Below, one piece after another: positions 22,768 to 32,087 of a stretch of 37,242 nucleotides of DNA. The stretch spans positions 1 to 37,242 of the forward strand of contig JAGOBB010000021.1 of the NCBI GenBank assembly GCA_017983615.1. Direction: 5' to 3'. Below the pieces are notes generated by a model. It was given only the letters and a program-made list of their open reading frames with translations. It did no database searches and was not told where the DNA came from. Made by a program: the position numbers and the translations under genes. This DNA comes from Azonexus sp. Lineage in GTDB: Bacteria > Pseudomonadota > Gammaproteobacteria > Burkholderiales > Rhodocyclaceae. The first letter of the stretch is position 1. Every line of letters begins with the position of its first letter.

Positions 22768-23337
22768 TTACTGCTTGACGGCTTCGAGCGAGATGTCGAT
22801 GGTCACATCGTCGCCGACATTCGGGGCATATTTGCCCATGTTGAAATCGGTGCGCTTGACGGTGGTGGTCGCGTTGGCACCGATCGCATCCTTCTTCATC
22901 ATCGGATGTGGCATGGCCTGGAAGTTGGTGACCTTCAGGGTGACTGGCTTGGTCACGCCCTTCAGCGTCAGCTTGCCTTCGATGCTGACCGGCTTGTCGC
23001 CTTCGAAAACGACCTTGGTGGACTTGAAGGTGGCGGTCGGATACTTGGCAGTGTCGAGGAAATCCTCGCCCTGAATGTGCTCGTTGAAGGTCGTCGAGCC
23101 GGTGCTGATCGACTTGGTGTCGATGACGATGTCGACGGTAGCCGTCTTGGCAGCCTTGTCGAGGACGACGGTGCCGGTGGCCTTGTCGAAGCGGCTCATC
23201 TGGACCGAGAAGCCGAGGTGGCTGTACGAGAAGCGCGGGAAGGTGTGGTTGCCGTCGAGCGTGAAGGTTTCCGGCGCGGCGAAGCTCGGTGCGGCGGCAG
23301 CGAGGGCAAAGGCGAGGGTGGCGAGTTGTTTCTTCAT
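22768..23337 (-). CDS. YceI family periplasmic protein (copy 2 of the operon)
   Basis: A 189-aa exported lipocalin-like protein: signal peptide 1-20 (ending PSFAAPE), then ETFTLDGNHTFPRFSYSHLGFS, VDIVIDTKSISTG, FLDTAKYPTATFKST and NMGKYAPNVGDDVTI, all standard YceI landmarks. YceI proteins bind polyisoprenoid lipids and are often encoded with cytochrome b561. It is last in the operon and followed by a strong terminator. Confidence 0.92.
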   Translation of the reverse strand: MKKQLATLAFALAAAAPSFAAPETFTLDGNHTFPRFSYSHLGFSVQMSRFDKATGTVVLDKAAKTATVDIVIDTKSISTGSTTFNEHIQGEDFLDTAKYPTATFKSTKVVFEGDKPVSIEGKLTLKGVTKPVTLKVTNFQAMPHPMMKKDAIGANATTTVKRTDFNMGKYAPNVGDDVTIDISLEAVKQ

Positions 23338-23363
23338 GGGGATTCTCCGATGTGGTTGGGGGG

Positions 23364-23915
23364 TTATTTGCCTGAGGCGGTGATGCGGAATTTGATCTGG
23401 ACGTCGTTGGCGACGATGTCGAACTTGGCCCAGGCGCCTTCGCCGATCGAGAAGTCGGCGCGGCGGATGGTGAAGGCACCTTCAAAGACGCCGCTGTTGC
23501 CCTGAGCAGTGAAGGTGGCCGGGACGACGACATCCTGCGTCTTGCCCTTGATGCTCAGTTGTCCGGTGACTTCGTAGCGGTTGCCGCCGAGCGCCTTGAC
23601 GCTGCTGGACACGAAGCGGGCGGTCGGAAAGGCCTTGGTGTTGAACCATGGCTTGCCGGCAACTTCGTCGTCGCCTTCCGGGGCTCCGGTATCGACGCTG
23701 GCCAGCTCGACATCGAAAGTCGCTTTGCCGGCGGTCGGCTTGGCCGGGTCGAAACTGAGCTGGCTGGAAAACTTGCGGAATTTGCCATCGACGGCAACGC
23801 CCATCTGCTTGTAGACGAAATTGACGGCGCTTTTGTCGGGCTGGACCTGGGTGTATTCAACAGCGTGGGCAGACAGTGCGGACGCCAGTGCGAGCGATAG
23901 GAGGATGCGCTTCAT
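23364..23915 (-). CDS. YceI family periplasmic protein (copy 1 of the operon)
   Basis: A second, diverged YceI protein of 183 aa with signal peptide 1-18 (ending SAHAVEY). Landmarks are SAVNFVYKQMGVAVDGKF, KATFDVELASVDTG, WFNTKAFPTARFVSSS and FSIGEGAWAKFDIVANDV. It is only moderately similar to its neighbour, so the pair is probably an old duplication with separate roles. It directly follows the cytochrome b561 gene. Confidence 0.92.
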   Translation of the reverse strand: MKRILLSLALASALSAHAVEYTQVQPDKSAVNFVYKQMGVAVDGKFRKFSSQLSFDPAKPTAGKATFDVELASVDTGAPEGDDEVAGKPWFNTKAFPTARFVSSSVKALGGNRYEVTGQLSIKGKTQDVVVPATFTAQGNSGVFEGAFTIRRADFSIGEGAWAKFDIVANDVQIKFRITASGK

Positions 23916-23916
23916 G

Positions 23917-24459
23917 TCAGTTTTCCGTGGAATGGCGGGGCAGCATGCGGGTCAGGATGTCGTCGCGGTCGATAAAGTGGTGCTTCAGCGCGGCGCCGAT
24001 GTGGCCGGCCAGCACGGCGACGAAGAACAGGTTCAGGCTCTTGTGCACCAGGGCCAGCAAGTCGCCCAGTTCCTTGTTCTTGTCGAGCAGGTCGGGAATG
24101 GGCAGGACGCCGAAATACACGGTCTGGAAACCCTTGGCCGAACTCATCAGCCAGCCGGAAATCGGGATCGCGATCATCAGCAGATAGAGCGCGAAGTGGC
24201 CGCCGTGGGCGGCGAGCTGCATCAATTTCGGCATGCTGTCGGGCAGGGCCGGCGGCTGATGTGTGGCGCGCCAGGCGAGGCGGACGAGCAGCAGCGCGAA
24301 GGCGGTGACGCCGGCCCACTTGTGCCAGGAATAGAGCTTCAGCTTGTCCGGAGACAGCGGCAGGTCGTGCATGTAGAAACCGAGTGCCAGCAGGCCGAAG
24401 ATCAGCACGGTCATCAGCCAGTGCAGGCTCTTGGCGGTGGCGGTGTAGCTATTTCCCAC
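23917..24459 (-). CDS. Cytochrome b561
   Basis: A four-helix inner-membrane dihaem b-type cytochrome of 180 aa that may move electrons between quinones and periplasmic partners. Helices and likely haem histidines are seen in SLHWLMTVLIFGLLALGF, LYSWHKWAGVTAFALLLVRL, HGGHFALYLLMIAIPISGW and LVHKSLNLFFVAVLAGHIG. The start is GTG at 24459, with AAGGAG 7 nt upstream; the upstream open frame runs into ygiD in another frame. It sits between ygiD and two yceI genes, a common b561-YceI pairing. Confidence 0.88.
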   Translation of the reverse strand: MGNSYTATAKSLHWLMTVLIFGLLALGFYMHDLPLSPDKLKLYSWHKWAGVTAFALLLVRLAWRATHQPPALPDSMPKLMQLAAHGGHFALYLLMIAIPISGWLMSSAKGFQTVYFGVLPIPDLLDKNKELGDLLALVHKSLNLFFVAVLAGHIGAALKHHFIDRDDILTRMLPRHSTEN

Positions 24460-24469
24460 GGTCGGCTCC

Positions 24470-25264
24470 TTATTTTGGCAAAAATGCGTAGGCATCCATG
24501 GCGATGACGTAATCATCGATACCAGCATGGAAGCGATTGACGGTGGCATTTTCTCCACCGGCTCCGAGTGCGACAAACAAAGGCAGGAAATGTTCATCGC
24601 TGGGATGGGCGCGTGCGCCGTGCGGGCATTGCTGACGATAGCCAAGCAGTGAATTCAAATCGCCGGCGGCCAGTCGGTTGGCCACCCATTCGGGAAAGTC
24701 GCGGACATAGGCCGGCGCCTGGCCATCATGGCGGGCAGCGAACTGGTAGTCGCGCAGGTTGTGCGTGACATTGCCCGAGGCGACAACAAGAAACCCTCGC
24801 GCAGCCAGCGGCGCCAGGGCACGGCCGAGCTTCCAGGCCTGTTCCGGGCCGCTGCAGCTCTGGATGGAGAGCGGAATCACCGGGACTTCGGCATCGGGGA
24901 ACATCAGGCGCAGCGGTACCCAGGCGCCGTGGTCAAGGCCGCGGGCGGCGTCAGTTTCAACGGGCAGGCCGGCATTGCGGATCGCAGATACCACCTCCTC
25001 GGCAGCTTCGCGACAACCGGTAGCCGGGTAGCGGATATCGTACAGTTCGTCCGGAAATCCCCAGAAGTCGTGAATTGTTGCCGGACGCTCGGCAAAGCCG
25101 ACCGTCGGCACGGCGGTATCCCAGTGGGCGCTGACGATGACGATGGCGCGCGGCGAGGGCAGCCTCTTTGCCGCCGCGGCCAGCGCAGCGCCTGCCGCGC
25201 CGGGGCGCAGCGCGAAGGTCGGCGCGCCATGCGGGACGAAGAGTGCGGGTTGGGTCTGTGTCAT
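24470..25264 (-). CDS. ygiD: YgiD-type aromatic-ring-opening dioxygenase (DODA family)
   Basis: A 264-aa LigB-like extradiol dioxygenase, related to E. coli YgiD (4,5-DOPA dioxygenase). Metal-binding motifs are FVPHGAPTF near the N-terminus, VSAHWDT, the conserved GLDHGAWVPL, and ASGNVTHNL near residue 164. The C-terminal HPSDEHFLPLF is also typical. Its natural substrate here is unknown. It is divergent from a LysR gene across 95 bp, which suggests control by that regulator, and it is first in the operon with cytochrome b561 and the yceI genes. Confidence 0.9.
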   Translation of the reverse strand: MTQTQPALFVPHGAPTFALRPGAAGAALAAAAKRLPSPRAIVIVSAHWDTAVPTVGFAERPATIHDFWGFPDELYDIRYPATGCREAAEEVVSAIRNAGLPVETDAARGLDHGAWVPLRLMFPDAEVPVIPLSIQSCSGPEQAWKLGRALAPLAARGFLVVASGNVTHNLRDYQFAARHDGQAPAYVRDFPEWVANRLAAGDLNSLLGYRQQCPHGARAHPSDEHFLPLFVALGAGGENATVNRFHAGIDDYVIAMDAYAFLPK

Positions 25265-25359
25265 CGGTGCAACTCCTGAAACGATGGACGCACTGTAGTC
25301 CTGTTATTTGGATCGAAATAGCAGACAATAAGCAAATAACTATTGCCGAGATTGCAACA

Positions 25360-26247
25360 ATGGACAGGCTGGATGCGATGCACGTTTTCGTTCGGGTCGC
25401 CGAACTTGGCAGTTTTTCGGCCGTGGCACAGCAGATGGGCGTTGCCCGGTCGGTGGTGACCCGACAGATCGCCGCGCTGGAAGCGCATCTTGGTGTCAAG
25501 CTGATGGCCCGCAGTACGCGCCGCCTGGCCCTGACGTCTTCCGGAACGGCTTATCTGGAGAAGTGCCGGGTCATCCTGAATCTGGTCGATGCCGCCGAAA
25601 CTGGCGTGGCTGAGGAGCGCCTGACACCCCGTGGCCAGATTCGCATCAGCTTGCCCCTGAGCTACGGCCTGAAACGGCTTGCGCCGCTGTTGCTCGATTT
25701 CTCGCAGCGCTACCCGGAAGTGGCGCTGGACATGGACTACAGCGACCGGCGGGTCAATCTGATCGAGGAGGGCATCGACCTGTCGATTCGCATCACCAGT
25801 CGTCTCGAGGCCGGCGACGTGGCGCGCCGGATCGGTTCGAGCCGCATGCAGGTAGTCGCGTCTCCGGACTATCTGGCCCGTCACGGCTGCCCGGCAAGCC
25901 CAGCGGAGCTGGCACATCACGTCTGCCTGGGCTATACCAATGCTGGTAGTCGGCAACTCTGGCCTTTCATGGTGGATGGGCAGGTCAAGAACTTCAATAT
26001 CCATAGTCGCCTGAATGCCAACAACGGCGACGTGCTGACCGAGGCAGCCGCACAAGGGCTGGGCATCACCTGCCAGCCCGATTTCATCGCCGAATCGCTT
26101 TTGCAGGCCGGCCGGGTAGAGGCGATACTGGCTGACTTTCCGATGCCGGAACTCGGCATCTACGCCATGCTGCCTGGCAACCGCCACGTGCCCCACCGTG
26201 TTCGTGTCCTCATGGATTATCTGGCCGAAAGGCTTGCGACCGGCTGA
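25360..26247 (+). CDS. LysR-family transcriptional regulator
   Basis: 295 aa. The N-terminal winged helix-turn-helix (MDRLDAMHVFVRVAELGSFS, then RSVVTRQIAALEAHLGVKLM) and a C-terminal periplasmic-binding-like effector domain (from RGQIRISLPLSYG) are clear. Strong similarity in style to the AaeR/DsdC-like single-effector group makes ligand prediction impossible. The start at 25360 begins the family MDRLDAM segment. It is divergent from ygiD with a 95-bp AT-richer spacer, so ygiD is its probable target. Confidence 0.92.
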   Translation: MDRLDAMHVFVRVAELGSFSAVAQQMGVARSVVTRQIAALEAHLGVKLMARSTRRLALTSSGTAYLEKCRVILNLVDAAETGVAEERLTPRGQIRISLPLSYGLKRLAPLLLDFSQRYPEVALDMDYSDRRVNLIEEGIDLSIRITSRLEAGDVARRIGSSRMQVVASPDYLARHGCPASPAELAHHVCLGYTNAGSRQLWPFMVDGQVKNFNIHSRLNANNGDVLTEAAAQGLGITCQPDFIAESLLQAGRVEAILADFPMPELGIYAMLPGNRHVPHRVRVLMDYLAERLATG

Positions 26248-26352
26248 CCCCCGGGACAAAAATCTTTACCGACCCATGACAACCGGCTTAATGCGAAAGC
26301 GTTAATATGGAAAACGTTGCCTGTCAGTGCATTTTTATAAAAAAGGAAAACC

Positions 26353-26607
26353 ATGGGAATTGTCTGGACCATCGTGGTCGGCTTTGTGATTGGCGTCGTT
26401 GCCAAATGGCTGCATCCTGGCAAGGAAGGCATGGGCTTCATCCCCACCGTGCTGCTCGGGATTGTCGGCTCGGTAGTGGCGGGCCAGGCCGGCCAGGCGC
26501 TGGGTTGGTATCAGGCTGGTGAAGGCGCCGGTTTCGTTGCTTCGGTGGTCGTCGCCGTGGTCTTGCTGGTCATTTACGGCCGCTTGCGCGACAAGGAAAT
26601 GCAATGA
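26353..26607 (+). CDS. GlsB/YeaQ/YmgE family small membrane protein
   Basis: An 84-aa protein with three hydrophobic helices (VWTIVVGFVIGVVAKWL, FIPTVLLGIVGSVVAGQAG, FVASVVVAVVLLVIYGRL) and the family GLIxGxxA-like motif with HPGKEGMGF. These proteins are stress-induced membrane proteins of unclear function. An AAGGA ribosome site precedes the ATG. It overlaps the next gene by 4 bp (ATGA). Confidence 0.92.
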   Translation: MGIVWTIVVGFVIGVVAKWLHPGKEGMGFIPTVLLGIVGSVVAGQAGQALGWYQAGEGAGFVASVVVAVVLLVIYGRLRDKEMQ

Positions 26608-27278
26608 GCCGGCTGGCGATGCTCCTGGTCGCTGCTGCCTGCTACGGCAGCGCGCCCGTCCAGGCCGGAGCGCTGGTCGACCTGGCTGCCGAAGCCAGCC
26701 GGCCGGCCACCAACGACATGGTTCGGGCCAGCGTGTTCAGTGAAGCGAATGGCAAGAATCCGGCGGAACTTGCGCAGCGCGTCAATGCCGATATTGCCGA
26801 GGCACTGAAAGTCATTCGTGGCAAGAACGGCATATCGGTCAAGAGCGGCCACCAGTCGACTTATCCGGTCTATGGTCAGGCCCAGAAAATCGAAGGCTGG
26901 CGGATGCGTAGCGAACTGGTCATCGAGTCGAAGGACCAGGGCGGCGTTTCAGAGCTGCTCGGCAAATTGCAGCAGATGCGTCTGGCGGTTGGCGAAGTCT
27001 CCCTGATGCCATCGCCGGAAACCCGTCGGCAGGTTGAGGAAGAGGCTACCCGTGCCGCGATTCGCGCCTTCCAGGATCGTGCTGCCGTGGTCGCCGGCGA
27101 ATTGGGCAAGGCCTGGAAGCTCAAGCAGCTCAATGTGCAGCAGGGCGGCGGCATGCCGATGCCGATGGTGCGTTCGGCCCGCGTCGCGATGATGGCCGAG
27201 GCGGCACCGGCACCCTTGGAAGCCGGCGAGAGCCTCGTAACGACGACGGTCAGCGGGCAGATCGAACTGGCCGACTGA
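26604..27278 (+). CDS. SIMPL-domain (DUF541) periplasmic protein
   Basis: A 224-aa exported protein. The signal peptide (MSRLAMLLVAAACYGSAPVQA) is followed by a SIMPL domain: SVFSEANGKNPAELAQRVNADIAEAL, then YPVYGQAQKIEGWRMRSELV and an Arg-rich helix EEEATRAAIRAFQDRAAVVAG, and a final TTTVSGQIEL strand. SIMPL proteins such as YggE lower oxidative stress by an unknown mechanism. It is translationally coupled to the GlsB gene and convergent with the TonB receptor gene. Confidence 0.9.
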   Translation: MSRLAMLLVAAACYGSAPVQAGALVDLAAEASRPATNDMVRASVFSEANGKNPAELAQRVNADIAEALKVIRGKNGISVKSGHQSTYPVYGQAQKIEGWRMRSELVIESKDQGGVSELLGKLQQMRLAVGEVSLMPSPETRRQVEEEATRAAIRAFQDRAAVVAGELGKAWKLKQLNVQQGGGMPMPMVRSARVAMMAEAAPAPLEAGESLVTTTVSGQIELAD

Positions 27279-27292
27279 TTGCGCTCGTTGGC

Positions 27293-29293
27293 TCAGAAAT
27301 GCAGCGTCGTCCGGAGTACGGCGCTGCGCCCCTGCTGCGGCAACTGCCAGCGGGTGGTCGGCAACTGGTCGTCAACGTCCACCGGGTCGCTGTAGCGCCG
27401 GTCGAACAGGTTGTAGATGCCGAGCGCGATATCCCAGCGGCTACCTGCCGGGGCGTAGCGCAGATTGAAATTGGCCAGCGCGTAGGAAGGCAGTCTGTCG
27501 CTGCCGGCATTGCCCAGGCGCGACGCAATCCATTGCCCTTCGATCGCGGCGGTCAGGCCGGGAAGACCAGCCGGTACGGCCAGGTTCAGTTTGGCCATGT
27601 GGCGCGGTGAGTTGTCCAGGCGTTGGTTTTCATCGCTCGCGTATTGCACCGAGTAATTGGTACGCAGGCGGCTGCCGTTGGCCCATTGGTGTTCGTATTC
27701 GAGTTCAGCGCCATGTCCGCAGGCATGGTCGCCGTTGATGTACAGGCCGGTGTTGTCCACCGTGACGATGTGTTTGATGTGGAAGTGATAGATCGTGGCG
27801 CTCAGCCGCGATTGGCGGGTGAGCCGCTTTTCCCAGGAGAATTCCAGCGAGCGCATGGCCTCCGGGCGCAAGTTCAGATAGCCGGAGTAGTCCAGCCGTT
27901 CAAAGACCGACGGTACCCGGAAAGCCGTTCCGTATAGCGTTTTGAACAATCCCCAGGCACCAGCATCGTGGATGAAACCGATTCGCGGACTCCAGAACGC
28001 CCGATAGCCTTCGTACTGGTTGTGGCTGATGCCTAGGGTCAGCAGGCTGCTGGCGCCGATCTGGATTTCATCCTGAGCCATCAGCGTCAGCTGTTTGCTC
28101 TGCTGGCGGCCCTCCAGGCAGGGGGTTGAGCTGTAGCCGTAGCAACCGTAGCCCTGGTCGAAATTGAGCTGGTCCTGGCGGGAATTGACCTTGTATTCGA
28201 TGCCGAACGTCAGGCGCTGCCCACTCCAGGCGGTGTTGATCAGGCGGTTCTCAATGCTCCACCAGCTGCCGCGGGCCTTTTGAACGTTTATGAGGCGCGG
28301 GTCGGCCGGCAGGTAGGACGAATAGTCGTAGGGATACTTGCCGTCGTAGCCGTAGGCCCCGATGTTGAAGCGCTGTTCGAGGGTATTGTGGGCATCCAGT
28401 CGCCAGTTCTTGGCCAGCTGGAACAGGTCGTAATGATCGGATTCGACGTGGCCGCTGTCGTCCGGGATGGTGCCGTAGCTGCCGTGGGGAACGATGCGGT
28501 CGCGTTCGGCATGGATGAACGAGGCGCTCCAGTCGGTGCCGCGCGCTTTGATGAACAACTGGTTGCCGTCTTCGCCGCCGATGCCGTGGATGCGCTGCCC
28601 GCTGCCGTCGCCGGTCACGTCGTTGATGGTTCGGCTCCGGCCGTTGACGTCGAAGCCGGTGGCCGAAACCAGTACGTCGGCGCTGCCCACCTGGCCGCCC
28701 CAGGTCGCGCGCAATCGGCGGTCGGCTCCTGAGCCGAAACTCAGCCCGATTTCGCTGCCGTTGATGCTGTGTCCGTTGCGCGTCACGATGTTGATCACGC
28801 CGAACATCGCGTCGCCGCCGTAGATCGAGGCGCTCGGGCCGCGGATGACCTCGATGCGTTCGATCAGGCCGATATCGAGCGGAAAGGACGAGTCGACCGT
28901 GCTGCTGGCGTAGATATTGTCGTTGACCGACATGCCGTCGATCAGTATCTGCAGCCGCGGGCGGTAGTCGCCGGGCGCCGAGATGCCCCGCACCCCGGCG
29001 TAACTGTAGGTGGCGTCGTCAGTGACGTTGAAGCCCTGGAGGGTGCGCAAGGCGTCACCCAGGGTGCGCCAGCCGTAGAGGCGGATATCCTCGGCAGTCA
29101 GGATCGAGACGATGGAGGGTATCTGGTCGGGATTTTCGGCGAACTTCGGTGTGGAGATGATGTTGACCTTGACCAGTTCATCGAGCGTCATGTCAATGGC
29201 GTCGATAGCGGCCAGGGCGGGTTTTGGCGAAAACAACAGCGCGACGGCCATCAGCGATGGCACTGCGCGGTAGAGACATGCGAACCGGCTCAT
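27293..29293 (-). CDS. TonB-dependent outer-membrane receptor 2
   Basis: 666 aa. It has a signal peptide (to about residue 28), a plug domain (SIVSILTAEDIRLYGWRTLGDAL, GFNVTDDATYSYAGVRGIS, RIEVIRGPSASIYGGDAMFGVINIVTRNG) and a 22-strand type barrel ending in an aromatic-rich LRTTLHF. The N-terminal LDELVKVNIIST segment is the type seen in receptors encoded with YfiR proteins. Substrate cannot be predicted. Its start overlaps the YfiR stop (ATGA). Confidence 0.9.
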   Translation of the reverse strand: MSRFACLYRAVPSLMAVALLFSPKPALAAIDAIDMTLDELVKVNIISTPKFAENPDQIPSIVSILTAEDIRLYGWRTLGDALRTLQGFNVTDDATYSYAGVRGISAPGDYRPRLQILIDGMSVNDNIYASSTVDSSFPLDIGLIERIEVIRGPSASIYGGDAMFGVINIVTRNGHSINGSEIGLSFGSGADRRLRATWGGQVGSADVLVSATGFDVNGRSRTINDVTGDGSGQRIHGIGGEDGNQLFIKARGTDWSASFIHAERDRIVPHGSYGTIPDDSGHVESDHYDLFQLAKNWRLDAHNTLEQRFNIGAYGYDGKYPYDYSSYLPADPRLINVQKARGSWWSIENRLINTAWSGQRLTFGIEYKVNSRQDQLNFDQGYGCYGYSSTPCLEGRQQSKQLTLMAQDEIQIGASSLLTLGISHNQYEGYRAFWSPRIGFIHDAGAWGLFKTLYGTAFRVPSVFERLDYSGYLNLRPEAMRSLEFSWEKRLTRQSRLSATIYHFHIKHIVTVDNTGLYINGDHACGHGAELEYEHQWANGSRLRTNYSVQYASDENQRLDNSPRHMAKLNLAVPAGLPGLTAAIEGQWIASRLGNAGSDRLPSYALANFNLRYAPAGSRWDIALGIYNLFDRRYSDPVDVDDQLPTTRWQLPQQGRSAVLRTTLHF

Positions 29294-29832
29294 CGCGCTG
29301 CTCCTGCCATCGGCCTGGCCAGGCGCAGCATCTGTGGACTGGCTCTCAAACCGGCTCGGGTCAGTGTCTCGACGTTGACCTCGAACTGCAAGCGGCCTTC
29401 GGCGCGGACCAAGGCAATGCCGCCGCCTTCGCGGGTGAAAGTGTCGGCGTCGCTGACGGTCAGGATCGGTTGTTTGTCCACCCAGCGCAAGACGGCGGCC
29501 AGGCGGGCTTCTTCGGTATCGGGGATGAATAGCTCCTGGCAGTCGGCGATCTGTTCAGGGCTGCTGACCTTGCGGATACGCAATTCGCGCCCGCCGACCT
29601 GGCGGCCTTCGTAGCCGGCCAGGTAGGGACCGAGGCTGTCGCGGCCGAACAGGCAGAGGTTGACGACCGTCCGGGTACCCGGAAATTCCACGTATTTCAG
29701 GAAATTGACCAGATAGGCAGCCTTGAGCTGGGCCTCGGTGGTCACTTCGCCGAAGCTGGCCGGAATCGTAAACGCGAGGGTGGTCGCGAATGTGATTCGG
29801 GCTGCGAGGCGGAGAAGAATTCTGGCCGGCAT
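29290..29832 (-). CDS. YfiR-family periplasmic protein (DUF4154)
   Basis: A 180-aa exported protein with signal peptide (to about residue 28) and the YfiR landmarks AQLKAAYLVNFLKYVEFPG, VNLCLFGRDSLGPYL and LTVSDADTFTREGGGIALV, with F-E-VN near the end. In Pseudomonas, YfiR restrains the diguanylate cyclase YfiN; here no cyclase is encoded nearby. Instead it lies between two TonB receptors, 6 bp after the first and overlapping the second, so it may transmit receptor status to an unlinked inner-membrane partner. Confidence 0.88.
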   Translation of the reverse strand: MPARILLRLAARITFATTLAFTIPASFGEVTTEAQLKAAYLVNFLKYVEFPGTRTVVNLCLFGRDSLGPYLAGYEGRQVGGRELRIRKVSSPEQIADCQELFIPDTEEARLAAVLRWVDKQPILTVSDADTFTREGGGIALVRAEGRLQFEVNVETLTRAGLRASPQMLRLARPMAGAAR

Positions 29833-29838
29833 GATCGA

Positions 29839-31983
29839 TCAGAAGCGCCAGTGCGTGGTGAGCAGCCAGGCCGGCGCTATCTCGGTGGCGGCCGTCGGGA
29901 TGTAGTCTGAGAGGTATTCGAGGCGATGTCTGCCAATCAGGTTGCGCCCGATCAGGGCAAACTCCATATCCTTGTTGACGCGATAGGCGTAGCGCAGGTC
30001 CATGGTGATGTAACCCGGAATACGCGTAAAGGTCGGGGCACCGGTAGCGCTCGGCACGGTGTCGACCAGGTTGAGGCGATCCATGCCGCTCGCTCCGCGC
30101 AGCCAGAGGTCGAATTGCTGGCTGGGGGTGATATTCCACTGCGAGCGCAGCGATGCCTGGTGGCGCGGGGAGGCGCGTTCCATGATCTTGCCGTCGGCAT
30201 CGATGGTCGCATTGCTGTTGTGATCAACCTTCAGGTGGCTCCAGCTGTAAGAAAGCTGCAGGCGCCAGCCGGGTGTGACCAGCCAGTCGGCTGAGAGTTC
30301 TATGCCATCATTCCAGGCAGCCAGACCGTTGGTGGTCTGCATTTCGTTGAAGAGGACCGGGGTGCCGATGGGAATGCCGAAATAGGCGCATTTGGCAGCG
30401 TCGACGGGAATGCTGGACAGTGCGAACATCGGATGGCAGCCGAACATCCCGGTCTGCCGGCCGGAGCGGAGATCTGTGTAGCGGTAGCGATAGACATTGA
30501 TGTCGGCGCTGATGGCAGTTGAGAGCTGCTTGCGGTAGCCCAGTTCGAGCACCTGTGATTTTTCGGGGGAGAGGCCACCACTGGCATTGACGTAGGTTAC
30601 GACCGGGATATTGGCCGTAAAAGGAGGGAAAGGAATTGCCGTCTGGACGACCGATGCGCCGGCCAGGATGGAGACGTCGCGTTCGGCGCGAGCTGAGGTG
30701 CGCGGTGCCTGCGCGTACTTGAGCCAGAGCGAGTCGCTGCGCGACGGGGTCCACAGCAGGGTGGCATTGGTCGACACGTTGGTACCGTTGGCGGTCGTGG
30801 TGGCGACCCGTATCCCGGCGCCCAGCTTGAGTTTGTCGGGAATCAGCGTCCAGTCGTCGTGAATGAACAAGCCGGTATCGCGCTGGGTGGCAGACCGCCG
30901 GGTGAAAGCGATGTAGGGTTCGTTGGTCGAGATTTCGTCGCTGGCGCTGCGATGATTGAGTCCCCAGAGGATGTCGTGGCGGTCAACGGCGTAGCGGCCC
31001 TGATAGTCGAGGTCGACGGTGGTCAGAGTTTCTGTGACGAAATTGTCGATTTCGATCCCGGAGCGGGTCAGCGAGGCCTGGATCGACGATTCGATGCCGG
31101 TGTCGCCCAGCCAGCGGTAACGGCCGACCAGGCTTTCGCTGTTCAACACCTGGTTGGGGGTGATCGCACTCACATTCAGGCCGCCCTGCGAGAAGTCAGG
31201 TTGGGTATTCCATAGTTCGGTGGTATTCGAGCGGCTGGCACTGGCCCAGACGCTCAGGTCGCGGCCGGCGCCCAGGTCGTGGTCGAGGCGAAAGTCGATG
31301 ACGGCGTTGTCGAGGCGGTCCACGCTGTCGGCGGAATTCACATATTGCCGCGAGGGTTCGATGTGTCGTGCCTGGGCCGACAGTTTCCAGCTCGAGTTGT
31401 CGCTGACGGATTGGCCAGTGCGGGCATAAAAGTCGGCGGTGCCCTTGGTGCCGCCGGATACGGTGACTGCAGTACCGGTCTGGTTGCGCGTATGCTTGCT
31501 GATGATGTTGATGACGCCGTTGACCGCGTTGGCGCCCCACATGACGGCGCCGGCGCCGCGAATGATCTCGATGCGCTCGATGTCTTCGAGTGGAATTGGG
31601 TCGAGTTCCCACATCACCCCGCCAAACAGCGAGTGGTATAGGCTGCGGCCGTCAACCAGTACCTGCAGCTTGGTGGCGAAGCGCCCATTGAAGCTGCGGG
31701 CCGTGACGGCGTACCGGCCGTTGTCGATCTGGGCGACCTGAATACCGGGGGCCATGCGTAGCACGTCGGGCAGCGCCCGGGCACCGGAGCGGCGGATATC
31801 CTCGGCGGTGATCACGAAGGCGGCGGCGGGTACGTCGGCCAGGCTCTGGCTCTTGCGGGCGACCGAGGTGATGTCGGTCTTGACCAAGTCTTCGAGGCTC
31901 AATTCGTCAAGCGAATCGCCGGCTGCGTGGCTACCGGAGGTGAAAGCGGCCAGGATGGCTATCCATAGCGTTGTTCGCTTCAT
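29839..31983 (-). CDS. TonB-dependent outer-membrane receptor 1
   Basis: 714 aa: signal peptide (about 1-20), a short region LSLEDLVKTDITSVARK typical of YfiR-linked receptors, the plug (AAFVITAEDIRRSGARALPDVL, MAPGIQVAQIDNGRYAVTARSF, RIEIIRGAGAVMWGANAVNGVINI), and a beta-barrel ending AWLLTTHWRF with a terminal Phe. It is only distantly similar to receptor 2. A possible regulator box lies upstream at 32088-32120. First gene of the receptor-YfiR-receptor operon. Confidence 0.9.
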   Translation of the reverse strand: MKRTTLWIAILAAFTSGSHAAGDSLDELSLEDLVKTDITSVARKSQSLADVPAAAFVITAEDIRRSGARALPDVLRMAPGIQVAQIDNGRYAVTARSFNGRFATKLQVLVDGRSLYHSLFGGVMWELDPIPLEDIERIEIIRGAGAVMWGANAVNGVINIISKHTRNQTGTAVTVSGGTKGTADFYARTGQSVSDNSSWKLSAQARHIEPSRQYVNSADSVDRLDNAVIDFRLDHDLGAGRDLSVWASASRSNTTELWNTQPDFSQGGLNVSAITPNQVLNSESLVGRYRWLGDTGIESSIQASLTRSGIEIDNFVTETLTTVDLDYQGRYAVDRHDILWGLNHRSASDEISTNEPYIAFTRRSATQRDTGLFIHDDWTLIPDKLKLGAGIRVATTTANGTNVSTNATLLWTPSRSDSLWLKYAQAPRTSARAERDVSILAGASVVQTAIPFPPFTANIPVVTYVNASGGLSPEKSQVLELGYRKQLSTAISADINVYRYRYTDLRSGRQTGMFGCHPMFALSSIPVDAAKCAYFGIPIGTPVLFNEMQTTNGLAAWNDGIELSADWLVTPGWRLQLSYSWSHLKVDHNSNATIDADGKIMERASPRHQASLRSQWNITPSQQFDLWLRGASGMDRLNLVDTVPSATGAPTFTRIPGYITMDLRYAYRVNKDMEFALIGRNLIGRHRLEYLSDYIPTAATEIAPAWLLTTHWRF

Positions 31984-32087
31984 TTAATGTCCCTGACGAC
32001 AATTGAGCCACGGGTTGGCTTGGTAAAGCCCACGTGGTCGTGTTTTGATTTTTGATGAATGCAGGCGTTATTGTAACTAAAGTGATA

